64,000 nt of DNA from Asticcacaulis sp. UBA2476. GTDB taxonomy: Bacteria; Pseudomonadota; Alphaproteobacteria; Caulobacterales; Caulobacteraceae. The DNA lies in contig DDPE01000078.1 in the NCBI GenBank assembly GCA_002342035.1, positions 62,001 through 126,000 of the forward strand. Reading direction: 5' to 3'. The translations under genes were made by a program, and so were the position numbers. The notes beneath the pieces were generated by a model. It saw only the letters and a program-made list of their open reading frames with translations, was not told the DNA's origin and ran no database searches. Positions 26,103-34,741 of this stretch are shown one piece after another; positions within the stretch are counted from its first letter, which is position 1; every line of letters starts with the position of its first letter.

Positions 26103-28811
26103 ATGACTAAAGTAAACCGCCGCGAATTTTTAGTTAACTCCACGGCTGCCGTCGGCACGCTTGCCTCCGGTGGCCCGACAGCCTCAGCGCAGCAGGCGGC
26201 GGCAACGGTTGAACTGTCCTGGCTGGACGGCGCCCCACCACGCTTGCCGTCAGGAGTGGCCTTCGGCGTGCCCTGGCCACGCGGCGCGGTGACAAAAAAA
26301 GCGCAAGTGTTTTTGCACGACGGCGCGGGCAAGTCAGTCGCTGTACAGACCTGGCCTCTCGCTTACTGGCCCGATGGATCAATCAAATGGACCGGGCTTG
26401 CCATTGCGGCAGACGCCGCTTCGTCCGGCCTTAGGGTGTCGAGTGGGAAGAAGGCCGGGCAGAAACCCACGCGGGCCGTAACTCTCCGCGAAGATGCGCA
26501 ATCGGTAGTCATCGAAACTGGCGCCGTGACCGCACGGCTCGAAAAGTCAGGCCCGAACCTAGTGTCAAGTCTAACGGTATCCGGACGGGAAGTTGCTCGT
26601 GACGGCCGGCTTGTCGCCGTCCGAGAAGACCGCTCATCGCTGGAGGCCGAAGGTGTGCGCCAGGACGTACCGTATGAGAGCGATGTAACCAGTGTGACCA
26701 TCGAACAGTCTGGCCCGGTTCGCGCTGTCATTCGCCTCGAAGGTGTCTATTCTTCGCAAAACGGCATCGAGCGGAAGTGGTTGCCTTTCACGGTTCGACT
26801 TTACTTCACTGCGGGCCTCAGTGACATACGCATGGTTCACTCATTTATCTTTGACGGCGATCAGGCAACCGACTTCATCAAAGGCGTTGGGTTACAATTT
26901 ACGGTACCTTTTCGTGAAGAAATCCAGAACCGGCATGTGCGGTTTGCAACGGATAATCACAACGTCTTTTCAGAACCTGTTCTAATGGCCCCAGGCTATA
27001 ACCCGCGCACCATGCATAACGCGGTCGAGTTCCAGACAGCGCAATTGAAAGGTGAGCGCATTCCAAACCTCGATGATATCCCAGCCTCCGACAAGGCCAA
27101 TATTCTTGAAACCCCCACATGGGACAGCTTCAAGTTCAATCAACTGACCGCCGATAGTTGGGAAATCACGAAACGCACCAACCCTAAGAGTTCGTGGCAA
27201 CGCATTACTGGCGGCCACCGCGGCCGCGGCTTGGCTTTCCTGGGGGATGTGTCAGGTGGTCTCGGCGTCAGTCTTAAGCGGTTCTGGCAGAAGTGCCCAT
27301 CAGGTTTTGAAATAACTGCAGCCTCCAGAGACGCAGGCATGCTTAAGACCTGGTTCTGGGCACCCGATGCGCAGCCTATGGATCTGCGTCACTACGACAC
27401 TAAAGGCCATGCCCTCAATGTCGTCTATGAGGACTATGAAGAAGGCCATGCCACGCCCTACGGCTGCGCCAATACGTCTGAACTCACATTATGGGCGACG
27501 CCAGAAACCCCTTCGGCTGAAACACTCGACGCAATGGCGGATTTAGGCTCCAATCCCCCGTTGTTGATTTGTCCGCCGCAGCATTATTACGATTGCCAAA
27601 CACTCGGATACTGGAGCCTTCCAGCCACATCCGTGCCCGGTTTGACCGCCGCCGATATAGCCTCTGCTGACATACAACTCGACCGCGCTTTTGAATTTTA
27701 CAAAGGCGAAATCGACCGTCGGCGGTGGTACGGCTTTTGGGATTTCGGCGATTTCAAGCGCACGTACGATCCAATTCGCAGTCAATGGATGTACGACATC
27801 GGTGGACATGGCTGGAACGCCACAGAGCTAATGCCAAATATGTGGCTATGGTTTGCGTTCCTACGTTCCGGTCGCGCCGATATTTTCCGTATGGCGGAGG
27901 ACATGACGCGAAACACCTTGGAAGTTGACGTCTATCACCTCGGTAAGTTCGCCGGTCTGGGCTCGCGACACAACGTTACCCACTGGGGATGTGGTGCTAA
28001 AGAAGCTCGGATCAATGTCGCACACCTAAAGCGCTTTTATTATTACCTCACCACAGACGAACGCACCGGCGACCTGATGCGCGAGCCGCTCAAGATCGTT
28101 GAGGCTAGCCTCGCCACCACCCCGCCTTTACGTAAAGTCGTGCCCCGCCCGGATGTCTTTGCTCCCAAATCCTTCATCCGCATCGGGCCTGACTGGCTCT
28201 CACTGGCCAGCCATTGGCTCGGCGAATGGGAACGCACCGGCGACACCCGCTACCGGGATTATTGCTTGACCGGTATGCGCGACATCGGTGCCATGCCCGA
28301 CATATTGGTCAATGACGATGGCTTTGAGTTTGATCCGGCCACAAAACACCTAAAGTCGGCCGGACAGCCCAATGTTAAACCGGGCCAGTTTCTATTCCTG
28401 TTCGCCGGCGACCAAATCGCTTACGAATTCACAGACCTTATCGACTGCCCTGAATTCCGTAAAGCTTGGGAGCATCTTTGCGAGCGGTTCATCGCTGAAC
28501 GGCGCGTCAACTGGTACTATGAGCCCCGCGTTACCGCACTCGCAGCCAATACAACCGGCAACAAGAATCTTCATACCAGGGCCATCGCGCTCTACCGTGG
28601 TCTACTGCATGGCAAGGGCCATGAATTCATCAGCGCTACGCCCGAACTTATTGATGGCCCTCGCGTCACCCAGCCATCAGTATATCACGCGTCAGCGAAA
28701 ATAATCCGGCCCGTGAATTTTGCGACCACTGAAGTAGCTCAATGGGGAATCAACCTGATCACCATGCCGGAGATTTTACGGCGTTTCGAAGTCGGAGATG
28801 CTACGAATTAA
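26103..28811 (+). CDS. PL26/YetA-like exo-rhamnogalacturonan lyase
   Basis: A 902-residue protein with a twin-arginine leader (VNRREFLVNSTAAVG) ending near 'ASAQQ', so it is probably exported folded. The N-terminal ~330 residues look like the RIFT-barrel part of PcRGLX/YetA-type proteins ('WPLAYWPDGSIKWTGLAI', 'ERKWLPFTVRLYFTAG', 'DIRMVHSFIFDGDQ'), followed by an (alpha/alpha)6 region ('WYGFWDFGDFKRTYD', 'HNVTHWGCGAKEARINV', 'LASHWLGEWERTGDTRYR') and a C-terminal beta domain. Characterised relatives release unsaturated disaccharides from RG-I ends. This matches the PL11 endo-type lyases across the divergent promoter. The family call rests on overall pattern and context; catalysis is inferred. 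Confidence 0.75.
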   Translation: MTKVNRREFLVNSTAAVGTLASGGPTASAQQAAATVELSWLDGAPPRLPSGVAFGVPWPRGAVTKKAQVFLHDGAGKSVAVQTWPLAYWPDGSIKWTGLAIAADAASSGLRVSSGKKAGQKPTRAVTLREDAQSVVIETGAVTARLEKSGPNLVSSLTVSGREVARDGRLVAVREDRSSLEAEGVRQDVPYESDVTSVTIEQSGPVRAVIRLEGVYSSQNGIERKWLPFTVRLYFTAGLSDIRMVHSFIFDGDQATDFIKGVGLQFTVPFREEIQNRHVRFATDNHNVFSEPVLMAPGYNPRTMHNAVEFQTAQLKGERIPNLDDIPASDKANILETPTWDSFKFNQLTADSWEITKRTNPKSSWQRITGGHRGRGLAFLGDVSGGLGVSLKRFWQKCPSGFEITAASRDAGMLKTWFWAPDAQPMDLRHYDTKGHALNVVYEDYEEGHATPYGCANTSELTLWATPETPSAETLDAMADLGSNPPLLICPPQHYYDCQTLGYWSLPATSVPGLTAADIASADIQLDRAFEFYKGEIDRRRWYGFWDFGDFKRTYDPIRSQWMYDIGGHGWNATELMPNMWLWFAFLRSGRADIFRMAEDMTRNTLEVDVYHLGKFAGLGSRHNVTHWGCGAKEARINVAHLKRFYYYLTTDERTGDLMREPLKIVEASLATTPPLRKVVPRPDVFAPKSFIRIGPDWLSLASHWLGEWERTGDTRYRDYCLTGMRDIGAMPDILVNDDGFEFDPATKHLKSAGQPNVKPGQFLFLFAGDQIAYEFTDLIDCPEFRKAWEHLCERFIAERRVNWYYEPRVTALAANTTGNKNLHTRAIALYRGLLHGKGHEFISATPELIDGPRVTQPSVYHASAKIIRPVNFATTEVAQWGINLITMPEILRRFEVGDATN

Positions 28812-28949
28812 CCTCACTGCCGGCCAGAATGATAATCGGAGTGTGAAAAAGCGCGTTACTATCCAAGGCTATTGACTGATCTGGCATCATTTTGACTGGC
28901 TATGGCATTTCCTCTATGAAGGCTTTCAGTCTGGAGATGTGTCTGTCTA

Positions 28950-29699
28950 ATGAAGGAATCTCGCTCACCTGCGCCTGCGCTGGAAAAAGGCCTGGAAGTT
29001 CTCGAACTGCTTGGTGGGCAAAACAGGGCCCTCTCCGCGGCCGAAATTGCCGCTATGGTTGATCGCTCCAAAGCTGAGATTTACCGCACACTAGTCACTC
29101 TTGAACAACAGGGATTTATCTCCCAGGACAGCGACCTTCGATATAAAATAGCTGATTTCGTTTATGATATCGGTATGAGCCATCCACCGCGCTCAACTCT
29201 CATTGAGGCGGCCACGTCTCATATACGCAGGCTCGCACGAGAAACCCATCAGTCCTGCCACCTATCTGTTTCTAAAAATGGCTTTACAACCGTTGTTGCG
29301 CGCGCTGAAAGCGATGCCATAGCCTCTTTTGCCGTGAAGGTGGGGTATACGGTCTCTTGGGCACAGGGCACATCCAGCCGGGTCATTTTCGCGTTCCAGT
29401 CTGAGGCCCGACAAGTCGAATGGCTCAATGCGATGCGTCAAACGTATGACCCTCAGGTGGTTCATCACTTTAAAGCGGATGCGGCCGAAGTGGTAAATAG
29501 AGGTTACATCTTGCGAAACAGTTCCTCTACTCGCGGCATAACGGATTTAGGCGTACCGATCTTTAATGGGCAGCAACCGTATGCCATTGCCGCGCTGATC
29601 GTTCCCTTCGTTAGCTACCGCCACAGTTCTGTCGCGCAGACAGACGTCCTTTCCAAACTCATCGAAACCGCGAAACTTATCTCGCGGGATTTAGTTTAA
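28950..29699 (+). CDS. IclR-family transcriptional regulator (first of tandem pair)
   Basis: A 249-residue regulator: N-terminal winged helix ('ALEKGLEVLELLGGQNRALS', 'AEIAAMVDRSKAEIYRTLVT') and a C-terminal GAF-like effector domain ('HIRRLARETHQSCHLSVSK', 'GTSSRVIFAFQSEARQVEW'). It likely controls the rhamnogalacturonan genes around it in response to a degradation product, as KdgR and related IclR proteins do for pectin. It follows the PL26-like gene by 138 bases, where its own promoter may lie. The next gene is a close paralogue 17 bases downstream. Whether the two act as a heteromer or answer different ligands is unknown. Confidence 0.9.
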   Translation: MKESRSPAPALEKGLEVLELLGGQNRALSAAEIAAMVDRSKAEIYRTLVTLEQQGFISQDSDLRYKIADFVYDIGMSHPPRSTLIEAATSHIRRLARETHQSCHLSVSKNGFTTVVARAESDAIASFAVKVGYTVSWAQGTSSRVIFAFQSEARQVEWLNAMRQTYDPQVVHHFKADAAEVVNRGYILRNSSSTRGITDLGVPIFNGQQPYAIAALIVPFVSYRHSSVAQTDVLSKLIETAKLISRDLV

Positions 29700-29716
29700 C
29701 ATCCCAACGGATCGTC

Positions 29717-30478
29717 ATGGCAAAGTCCAACTATTCAGCCCCCGCACTCGAAAAGGGCCTAGCAATCCTCCAGATGCTGGCGGGTGTCCAAAGGGCCATG
29801 ACGGCCAGCGAGATCGCGGCTGAACTCGGACGGTCTAAGGCGGAAATCTATCGTATGCTGCTTACGCTGGAGATGTTGAACTACATCAACCAAGACGAAT
29901 CTGGCCTGGGGTTTCGGCTTACTGGGCGGTTATTTGAGTTGGGACTTAAAAAACCATCACGTCAACATTTGCTTGATACCGCCTTGCGGCATATGGAAAT
30001 ACTCGCCCGAGAAACCGGCCAGTCCTGCCATCTGACGGTAGTTTCGGATGACGCCACAGTGGTTCTAGCCCGCGCTGAAAGTGAAGCTGATGTCGGATAT
30101 GCGGTACGCGTTGGGTACCGTGTGTCGGCCATCAATGGAACGTCGGGTCGCGTTCTTTACGGGTTCCAGTCCCCCGACCAAAAAGCGGTTTGGTTGAATT
30201 GGATGAAACACCGCGCCGAACGGCAGGATCTACGTGATTTTCTTGCCGACGCCAAACTTGCTAAACGTCAAGGCTATCTCGTCCGCGATAGCTATTATAC
30301 CTTCGGTGTGACAGACCTAGTGGTTCCAATTATTAGCTCCAGATATGCGGTTGCGGCCCTTGTCGTCCCGTTTATTGATCACATTGAGAATCGTCTACCT
30401 TTAGAGCAGGTTAGAGAAAGCCTAGTTAGGGCAGCGGATCTGATTTCTTCCGAACTGGTTCCAGTCGACCAAGCATGA
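29717..30478 (+). CDS. IclR-family transcriptional regulator (second of tandem pair)
   Basis: A 253-residue paralogue of the preceding regulator with the same domain order: 'APALEKGLAILQMLAGVQRA', 'ASEIAAELGRSKAEIYRMLL' and effector-domain segments 'LARETGQSCHLTVVSD', 'RVSAINGTSGRVLYGFQSPD', 'VTDLVVPIISSRYAVAALVV'. The repeated 'S-K-A-E-I-Y-R' recognition helix in both suggests the same or overlapping operators. It starts 17 bases after the first copy and so is co-transcribed. Past it, the gene content changes to a mobile recombinase and an unrelated module, so this marks the end of the pectin cluster in island 1. Confidence 0.9.
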   Translation: MAKSNYSAPALEKGLAILQMLAGVQRAMTASEIAAELGRSKAEIYRMLLTLEMLNYINQDESGLGFRLTGRLFELGLKKPSRQHLLDTALRHMEILARETGQSCHLTVVSDDATVVLARAESEADVGYAVRVGYRVSAINGTSGRVLYGFQSPDQKAVWLNWMKHRAERQDLRDFLADAKLAKRQGYLVRDSYYTFGVTDLVVPIISSRYAVAALVVPFIDHIENRLPLEQVRESLVRAADLISSELVPVDQA

Positions 30479-30507
30479 ATTGAATTCGTCTTATGCCAAG
30501 TTCGCCC

Positions 30508-31320
30508 ATTCAGGCGCCAAAGCGCCCTAAACGGACATTTCGCTTATTCTTACCCGTCGCAGTTGGTTCCAATCCGTGGTACACTGGCGGCGTGCATAAG
30601 CGAGTTGCGGTGGGAGGGCCGGCGGAGAATCCGCCATGTCCGAAGATCAACTTCCTACCCGCACTCCGCCATGGAACAAGGGCTTACTGATTGGGCAGAA
30701 AAAGCCGCTCCAACCCAAACACGTCTGGTCGATCCGCGCTCGGCTCGAATTAGGCCAATCGCCGAGAGACCTCGCGCTCTTCAACCTAGCCATCGACAGT
30801 AAACTAAGGGCCTGCGACCTTGTGCGCCTGCAGGTGAATGATCTCTGCCAAGCTGGGAAGGTCCGTGACCGGGCGACCATCATTCAGCAGAAGACCGGTA
30901 AGCCTGTAAAATTCGAAATCACAGAACACACGCGGTTATCGATTGAGCGACTGCTCGCACAATTACCTGCTGGCGGTTCCAGGCACCTGTTTCCCGGTCG
31001 CTCGCAACACCGGCCTCATATTTCCACAAGACAGTACTCTCGTATTGTTCACACATGGGTAGAGTGTATCGGACTAGAGACAACTATGTACGGAACTCAC
31101 ACAATGCGCCGAACAAAAGCGTCCCAGCTATATCGTAAAACTGGCAACTTACGCGCCGTACAGTTACTGCTTGGGCATACCAAACTGGAAAGTACGGTGC
31201 GATATTTGGGTATTGAAGTTGATGATGCTCTGGAAATGGCCGAGCAGATCGACCTGTGATCCGCGGCCAAGGGCACCCGACAGATAATATTCAGGCGCCC
31301 TTTTCAAAAATGGAGCGCCT
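30508..31320 (+). mobile_element. possible minimal recombinase element with short terminal repeats
   Basis: An 11-base direct repeat ATTCAGGCGCC occurs at 30508-30518 and 31289-31299, on either side of the single recombinase gene. Each is followed by a GCGCC inverted arm: immediately (AAAGCGCCCT) on the left, and after 15 bases (AGCGCCT, 31314-31320) on the right. The unit would be about 0.8 kb. This may be a simple self-contained mobile unit or just hairpin-forming ends around a resident gene. Confidence 0.4.
30636..31259 (+). CDS. small tyrosine recombinase (catalytic domain only)
   Basis: A 207-residue tyrosine recombinase of a compact type common in alphaproteobacteria, lacking the usual N-terminal arm-binding domain. 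Catalytic residues are present in order: Arg in 'DSKLRACDLVRLQ', Lys in the following beta region ('IQQKTGKPV'), 'HTMRRTKA' (His-x-x-Arg), 'LLGHTKLEST' (His) and the nucleophile Tyr in 'VRYLGIEV'. It should therefore be active. It lies between the pectin cluster and the hydrolase/redox module, and its reading direction differs from the two broken integrases at the island ends. It is not obviously the enzyme of the tRNA-Gln islands; it may move a small unit of its own. Confidence 0.88.
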   Translation: MSEDQLPTRTPPWNKGLLIGQKKPLQPKHVWSIRARLELGQSPRDLALFNLAIDSKLRACDLVRLQVNDLCQAGKVRDRATIIQQKTGKPVKFEITEHTRLSIERLLAQLPAGGSRHLFPGRSQHRPHISTRQYSRIVHTWVECIGLETTMYGTHTMRRTKASQLYRKTGNLRAVQLLLGHTKLESTVRYLGIEVDDALEMAEQIDL

Positions 31321-31559
31321 TTAGTGCCGCTTGGCTATTCCGCGGCCCAAGCACCCCGTTGACATCAGATCGAAACTGTAAAGCCCTATCTTGAATATGG
31401 GCATTCAAAATAGGCTATTCGTTAGCACGGCTTATAAATCCTATCGAATATTAGCGGGTAATATTCCGGTTACACCTACCATAGACTAGCAGATGACACC
31501 CCTACCGATGCCGAAAGCCCAGCGGGCCTATCCTCACCTCCAGGCATAAGGATAACAAC
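31260..31559. promoter_or_regulatory. intergenic region with inverted repeat before the hydrolase module
   Basis: After the recombinase hairpin, this 300-base stretch holds GAATATT (31446-31452) and AATATTC (31460-31466), a perfect seven-base inverted repeat with a seven-base spacer. It lies 94 bases before the first hydrolase start and is a candidate operator. A good ribosome site (AAGGATAA) precedes ATG 31560. No gene is seen here. Confidence 0.5.
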
Positions 31560-32648
31560 ATGCAGTGGAAGACCATAGCTTTCTGTCTGAGCATAGCCAT
31601 CTCCGGCGTAGTTATCGATGCGCACGCCCAAGCCCCATCAGAAAAAGACAAACCAGCCCCGCTGGCTATTGCCGAACAAGGCAGCTTTATGATCGGCGGC
31701 GCGATGAAGACAGAGCCTGGCACCTTCAACCCGCGAAGACCGGCTGATCCTTCGGGCCAAACCTTTCATGGTGATCATCTTTACGCCTTTTATCAGGTTC
31801 CTGTCGCTGCCCGAAAATATCCCATCGTCATGTGGCACGGTGCTGGTCAGTTTTCCAAATCGTGGGAAACGACACCTGACGGGCGCGAAGGCTTTCAGAA
31901 CATATTTCTGCGCCGCAAATACGCGACCTCTCTGATCGATCAGCCTCGCCGGGGTGATGCCGGTCGGAGCATGGCGGAGATGACTGTAAAGCCGACAGCA
32001 GACGAGCAGATGTGGTTCAACCAGTTTCGCGTCGGTTTGTGGCCGAACTATTTTGAGGGCGTGCAGTTTGATCGAAGTTCAGGGACGCTTGATCAGTACT
32101 TCCGGTCGATGACACCGAACACCGGCCCTTACGATATGGGCGTGGTGTCAGATGCGGTGTCTGCACTCTTCACAAAGACAGGGCCTGGCATTCTATTCAC
32201 CCATAGCCAGGGCGGTGGGCCGGGGTGGATGACGGCCATCAAAAACCCCAACGTCAAGGCCATCGTCTCGTTCGAACCGGGCAGCAGCTTCATCTTTCCG
32301 GAAAATGAGATGCCCGCCCCCATCCCCAGCGCTTTTGATACCGTGGCGGGAACGCCGGTGCCGATGTCTCAGTTTATGGCGCTGACGCGCATTCCGATCA
32401 TCATCTTTTATGGCGACAATATTCCGTCCAAAGCTATAGACCTGCCTGCGCAGGATAGCTGGCGCGCGCGTCTCGAAATGGCGAGGCGCTGGCGTGATGT
32501 CGTCAACAAGCATGGCGGCGATGTCACCGTCGTGCATCTGCCGGAAATTGGCATCCACGGCAACACCCACTTCCCATTTTCTGATCTGAATAATGTCGAG
32601 ATTGCCGATCAGGTTTCCCAATTCCTGGCGGAGAAGGATCTCGACTGA
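31560..32648 (+). CDS. secreted alpha/beta hydrolase
   Basis: A 362-residue protein with a signal peptide ending near 'DAHAQ'. It has the alpha/beta hydrolase layout: oxyanion region 'PIVMWHGAGQFSKSWE', nucleophile elbow 'GILFTHSQGGGPGW' (Ser near residue 215), and a C-terminal catalytic His in 'LPEIGIHGNTHFP'. The family is usually of unknown substrate; esterase or lactonase activity is possible. It is the first gene of a + strand run of exported or putatively exported proteins ending at 34741. The gap to the next hydrolase is 49 bases. No link to pectin is evident apart from position on the island. Confidence 0.82.
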   Translation: MQWKTIAFCLSIAISGVVIDAHAQAPSEKDKPAPLAIAEQGSFMIGGAMKTEPGTFNPRRPADPSGQTFHGDHLYAFYQVPVAARKYPIVMWHGAGQFSKSWETTPDGREGFQNIFLRRKYATSLIDQPRRGDAGRSMAEMTVKPTADEQMWFNQFRVGLWPNYFEGVQFDRSSGTLDQYFRSMTPNTGPYDMGVVSDAVSALFTKTGPGILFTHSQGGGPGWMTAIKNPNVKAIVSFEPGSSFIFPENEMPAPIPSAFDTVAGTPVPMSQFMALTRIPIIIFYGDNIPSKAIDLPAQDSWRARLEMARRWRDVVNKHGGDVTVVHLPEIGIHGNTHFPFSDLNNVEIADQVSQFLAEKDLD

Positions 32649-32697
32649 TGCGCGGTTCGTCAACCTTGCCCGCGTGTGGACACCACTGGAGTACGCA

Positions 32698-33792
32698 ATG
32701 AATACCGAAATCACCAAGACTACGCGGCGGCAATTTCTCGGCGCTACGGCCATCACGCCCATAGTCATGACAGCGGGGTTAAGTGTGACACCCTCTGGTG
32801 CTGAAGCCGCCGATTATCGCCAAAACCCGTTTAGCTTGGTTTATGAGGGCGCTCTCACAACGAACGCGCCCGGCAAAGTCAATATTCATCCGGTTCGGTA
32901 CAGGCTGAATGGGTTGGATATCTCTGCCAATGTCTATACACCGGCGAACTATGATGCGTCGAAGACTTACCCGGCGATTGTGGTGGCTCATCCCAATGGC
33001 GGCGTCAAGGAACAGGTTGCGGGTCTATATGCCCAGCGACTGGCCGAAGAGGGTTATATAACGATTACCGCAGATGCCGCCTATCAGGGTAGCAGTGGCG
33101 GGCAACCGCGCAACGTCGATAAGCCCGCCTTCCGTATCGAGGACATTCACGGCATGGCGGACTTCATTACCCGCTTTGCGGGCGTCGATGCCAAACGTCT
33201 TGGACTGTTCGGCATTTGCGGCGGTGGGGGTTATTCGCTGGCGGCCGGTGCGACGGACAAGCGCTTCAAGTCGATAGCGACCCTGAGCATGTTCAATTCA
33301 GGGCGGGTCCGCCGCAACGGCTATATGGACTCCCAGAAAGAGACCATTCCGCAACGCCTGCGGCAAGCTACGGACGCGCGGGCTCAGGAGGCGGCTGGCG
33401 CGGAGGTGCTCTATGCCGGCGACGCCAACCTGACGGATGCCCAGATCGCCGCACTGCCTTTCGATCTTTATCGGCAAGGCTATCACTACTACTGGAAGAC
33501 CCATACTCATCCCGGCTCGACCTTTAAGTACACCCTGAGCAGCCTGCTGGATCTGATGCGTTGGGATGCCACCGACCAGATCGAATTGATCGACACGCCC
33601 CTCCTTATGATCGCGGGCACCAAGGCCGACAGCCTCTATATGACCGAGGACGCCTTCCCCAAGGCGACCGCCACGACGGACAAGGAATTATTCAAGATTG
33701 ATGGCGCAACACATATCGAGACCTATTGGGTTCCGGAGTACGTTGCTGCGGCCATGACTAAACTGACCCCCTTTTTCGCCCGCACGCTCTGA
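32698..33792 (+). CDS. Tat-exported alpha/beta hydrolase, Cys-type nucleophile elbow
   Basis: A 364-residue protein starting at ATG 32698, where a twin-arginine leader begins (TTRRQFLGATAITP); the frame runs 35 codons further upstream inside the previous gene. The leader ends near 'SGAEAA'. The fold is alpha/beta hydrolase with 'AIVVAHPNGGVKEQ', elbow 'LGLFGICGGGGYSLAAGA' and a final His in 'DGATHIETYWVPEY'. The nucleophile position is Cys, as in dienelactone hydrolases, not Ser. It is encoded 49 bases after another hydrolase and just before a carboxymuconolactone-decarboxylase-like gene, so lactone or enol-lactone chemistry is a reasonable guess. The true substrate is unknown. Confidence 0.82.
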   Translation: MNTEITKTTRRQFLGATAITPIVMTAGLSVTPSGAEAADYRQNPFSLVYEGALTTNAPGKVNIHPVRYRLNGLDISANVYTPANYDASKTYPAIVVAHPNGGVKEQVAGLYAQRLAEEGYITITADAAYQGSSGGQPRNVDKPAFRIEDIHGMADFITRFAGVDAKRLGLFGICGGGGYSLAAGATDKRFKSIATLSMFNSGRVRRNGYMDSQKETIPQRLRQATDARAQEAAGAEVLYAGDANLTDAQIAALPFDLYRQGYHYYWKTHTHPGSTFKYTLSSLLDLMRWDATDQIELIDTPLLMIAGTKADSLYMTEDAFPKATATTDKELFKIDGATHIETYWVPEYVAAAMTKLTPFFARTL

Positions 33793-33835
33793 GCCTGCAG
33801 ATTATTGAGCCCACTCAAGCCAAAGGAAGTTTCAA

Positions 33836-34246
33836 ATGCGTTCTTTTATCAGGATGTCAGCAGTCGTCGCCGCTCTCAGCGCTTTCGCTATCCCGGCAAC
33901 CGCACAAACGGTAAAACAAGCCGATACCAAGGCGCAACCGTCCCGCGCCCAGCAACTGATGGGAGACATCGCGCCCAAGATGGCTGAACTCACCGACGAC
34001 GTACTGTTCGGTGACGTATGGGAACGACCGCAGTTGTCCAAACGCGACCGCAGTCTGGTGACCATCAGCGCCCTGATCGCGATGAACCGCCCGGACCAAC
34101 TGCGTTCGCACATCGCTCTGGCAAAGCAAAACGGTGTGACCGAGGAAGAGATCGTTGAGACGATTACGCACCTTGCCTTCTATGCCGGCTGGCCCAATGC
34201 GGTCAGCGCCGTCGGCGTTGCCCGCGAAGTGTTCAAGGCTCAATAA
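33836..34246 (+). CDS. carboxymuconolactone decarboxylase-family protein with signal peptide
   Basis: A 136-residue protein of the CMD/AhpD-like family: 'LSKRDRSLVTISALIAMNRP', 'QLRSHIALAKQNGVTEEEIV', 'ETITHLAFYAGWPNAVSAVG'. It lacks the CxxC of AhpD, so it belongs to the decarboxylase-like branch. Unusually, it begins with a clean signal peptide (MRSFIRMSAVVAALSAFAIP...ATAQ), whereas most family members are cytoplasmic. It is followed with no gap by a cupin protein that also has a leader; such CMD-cupin pairs occur together in many Proteobacteria. Its reaction is not known. Confidence 0.88.
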   Translation: MRSFIRMSAVVAALSAFAIPATAQTVKQADTKAQPSRAQQLMGDIAPKMAELTDDVLFGDVWERPQLSKRDRSLVTISALIAMNRPDQLRSHIALAKQNGVTEEEIVETITHLAFYAGWPNAVSAVGVAREVFKAQ

Positions 34247-34741
34247 ATGAGGTTTCCAATGCAGTCGCCATTCCCCCCGCTCTTTATATTTTTGCTTATC
34301 ACCGCACCGGCTCAGGCTGACACTACCAACGGCGTAGTGGTCACCAAATCGGCCAGCCAGCAGGTTTCCATCGGTAGCCCGGAAACCTTCACGGGCGAAG
34401 TGCACGTAACGTCGCGGTTTCAGCGCGCGGCCCCGGCGCGCATCGGCGGCGGCGACGTGACGTTCGATGCCAAGGCTCGCACCGCGTGGCATACACACCC
34501 TTTGGGTCAGACCCTGATCGTGACTGAGGGTGAAGGCTGGGTTCAGCATTGGGGCGGAAAGGCTCAGGCCATAAAGCCCGGCGATGTTGTCTGGATACCA
34601 CCTAACGTCAAGCACTGGCATGGGGCCACCAGCCATTCACGGATGCGCCATATCGCCATCTCTGAATCGCTCAATGGCAAATCGGTGGAGTGGCTGGAGC
34701 ATGTAACCGATGACCAGTATCCCGCCGATACATCAAACTAA
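34247..34741 (+). CDS. exported cupin-domain protein
   Basis: A 164-residue single-cupin protein. The metal-binding set is visible: 'TAWHTHPLGQTLIVTEGEG' (two His and the Glu) and 'PNVKHWHGATSHSRMRHIAI' (the fourth ligand). A hydrophobic leader (PPLFIFLLITAPAQA) indicates export. Translation starts at ATG 34247, directly after the previous stop, or at ATG 34259. Homologues of this shape include manganese-dependent hydroxynitrile lyases and various uncharacterised proteins paired with CMD-family partners. Here it ends the + strand run and converges with the LysR gene, overlapping its 3' end by four bases. Confidence 0.86.
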   Translation: MRFPMQSPFPPLFIFLLITAPAQADTTNGVVVTKSASQQVSIGSPETFTGEVHVTSRFQRAAPARIGGGDVTFDAKARTAWHTHPLGQTLIVTEGEGWVQHWGGKAQAIKPGDVVWIPPNVKHWHGATSHSRMRHIAISESLNGKSVEWLEHVTDDQYPADTSN

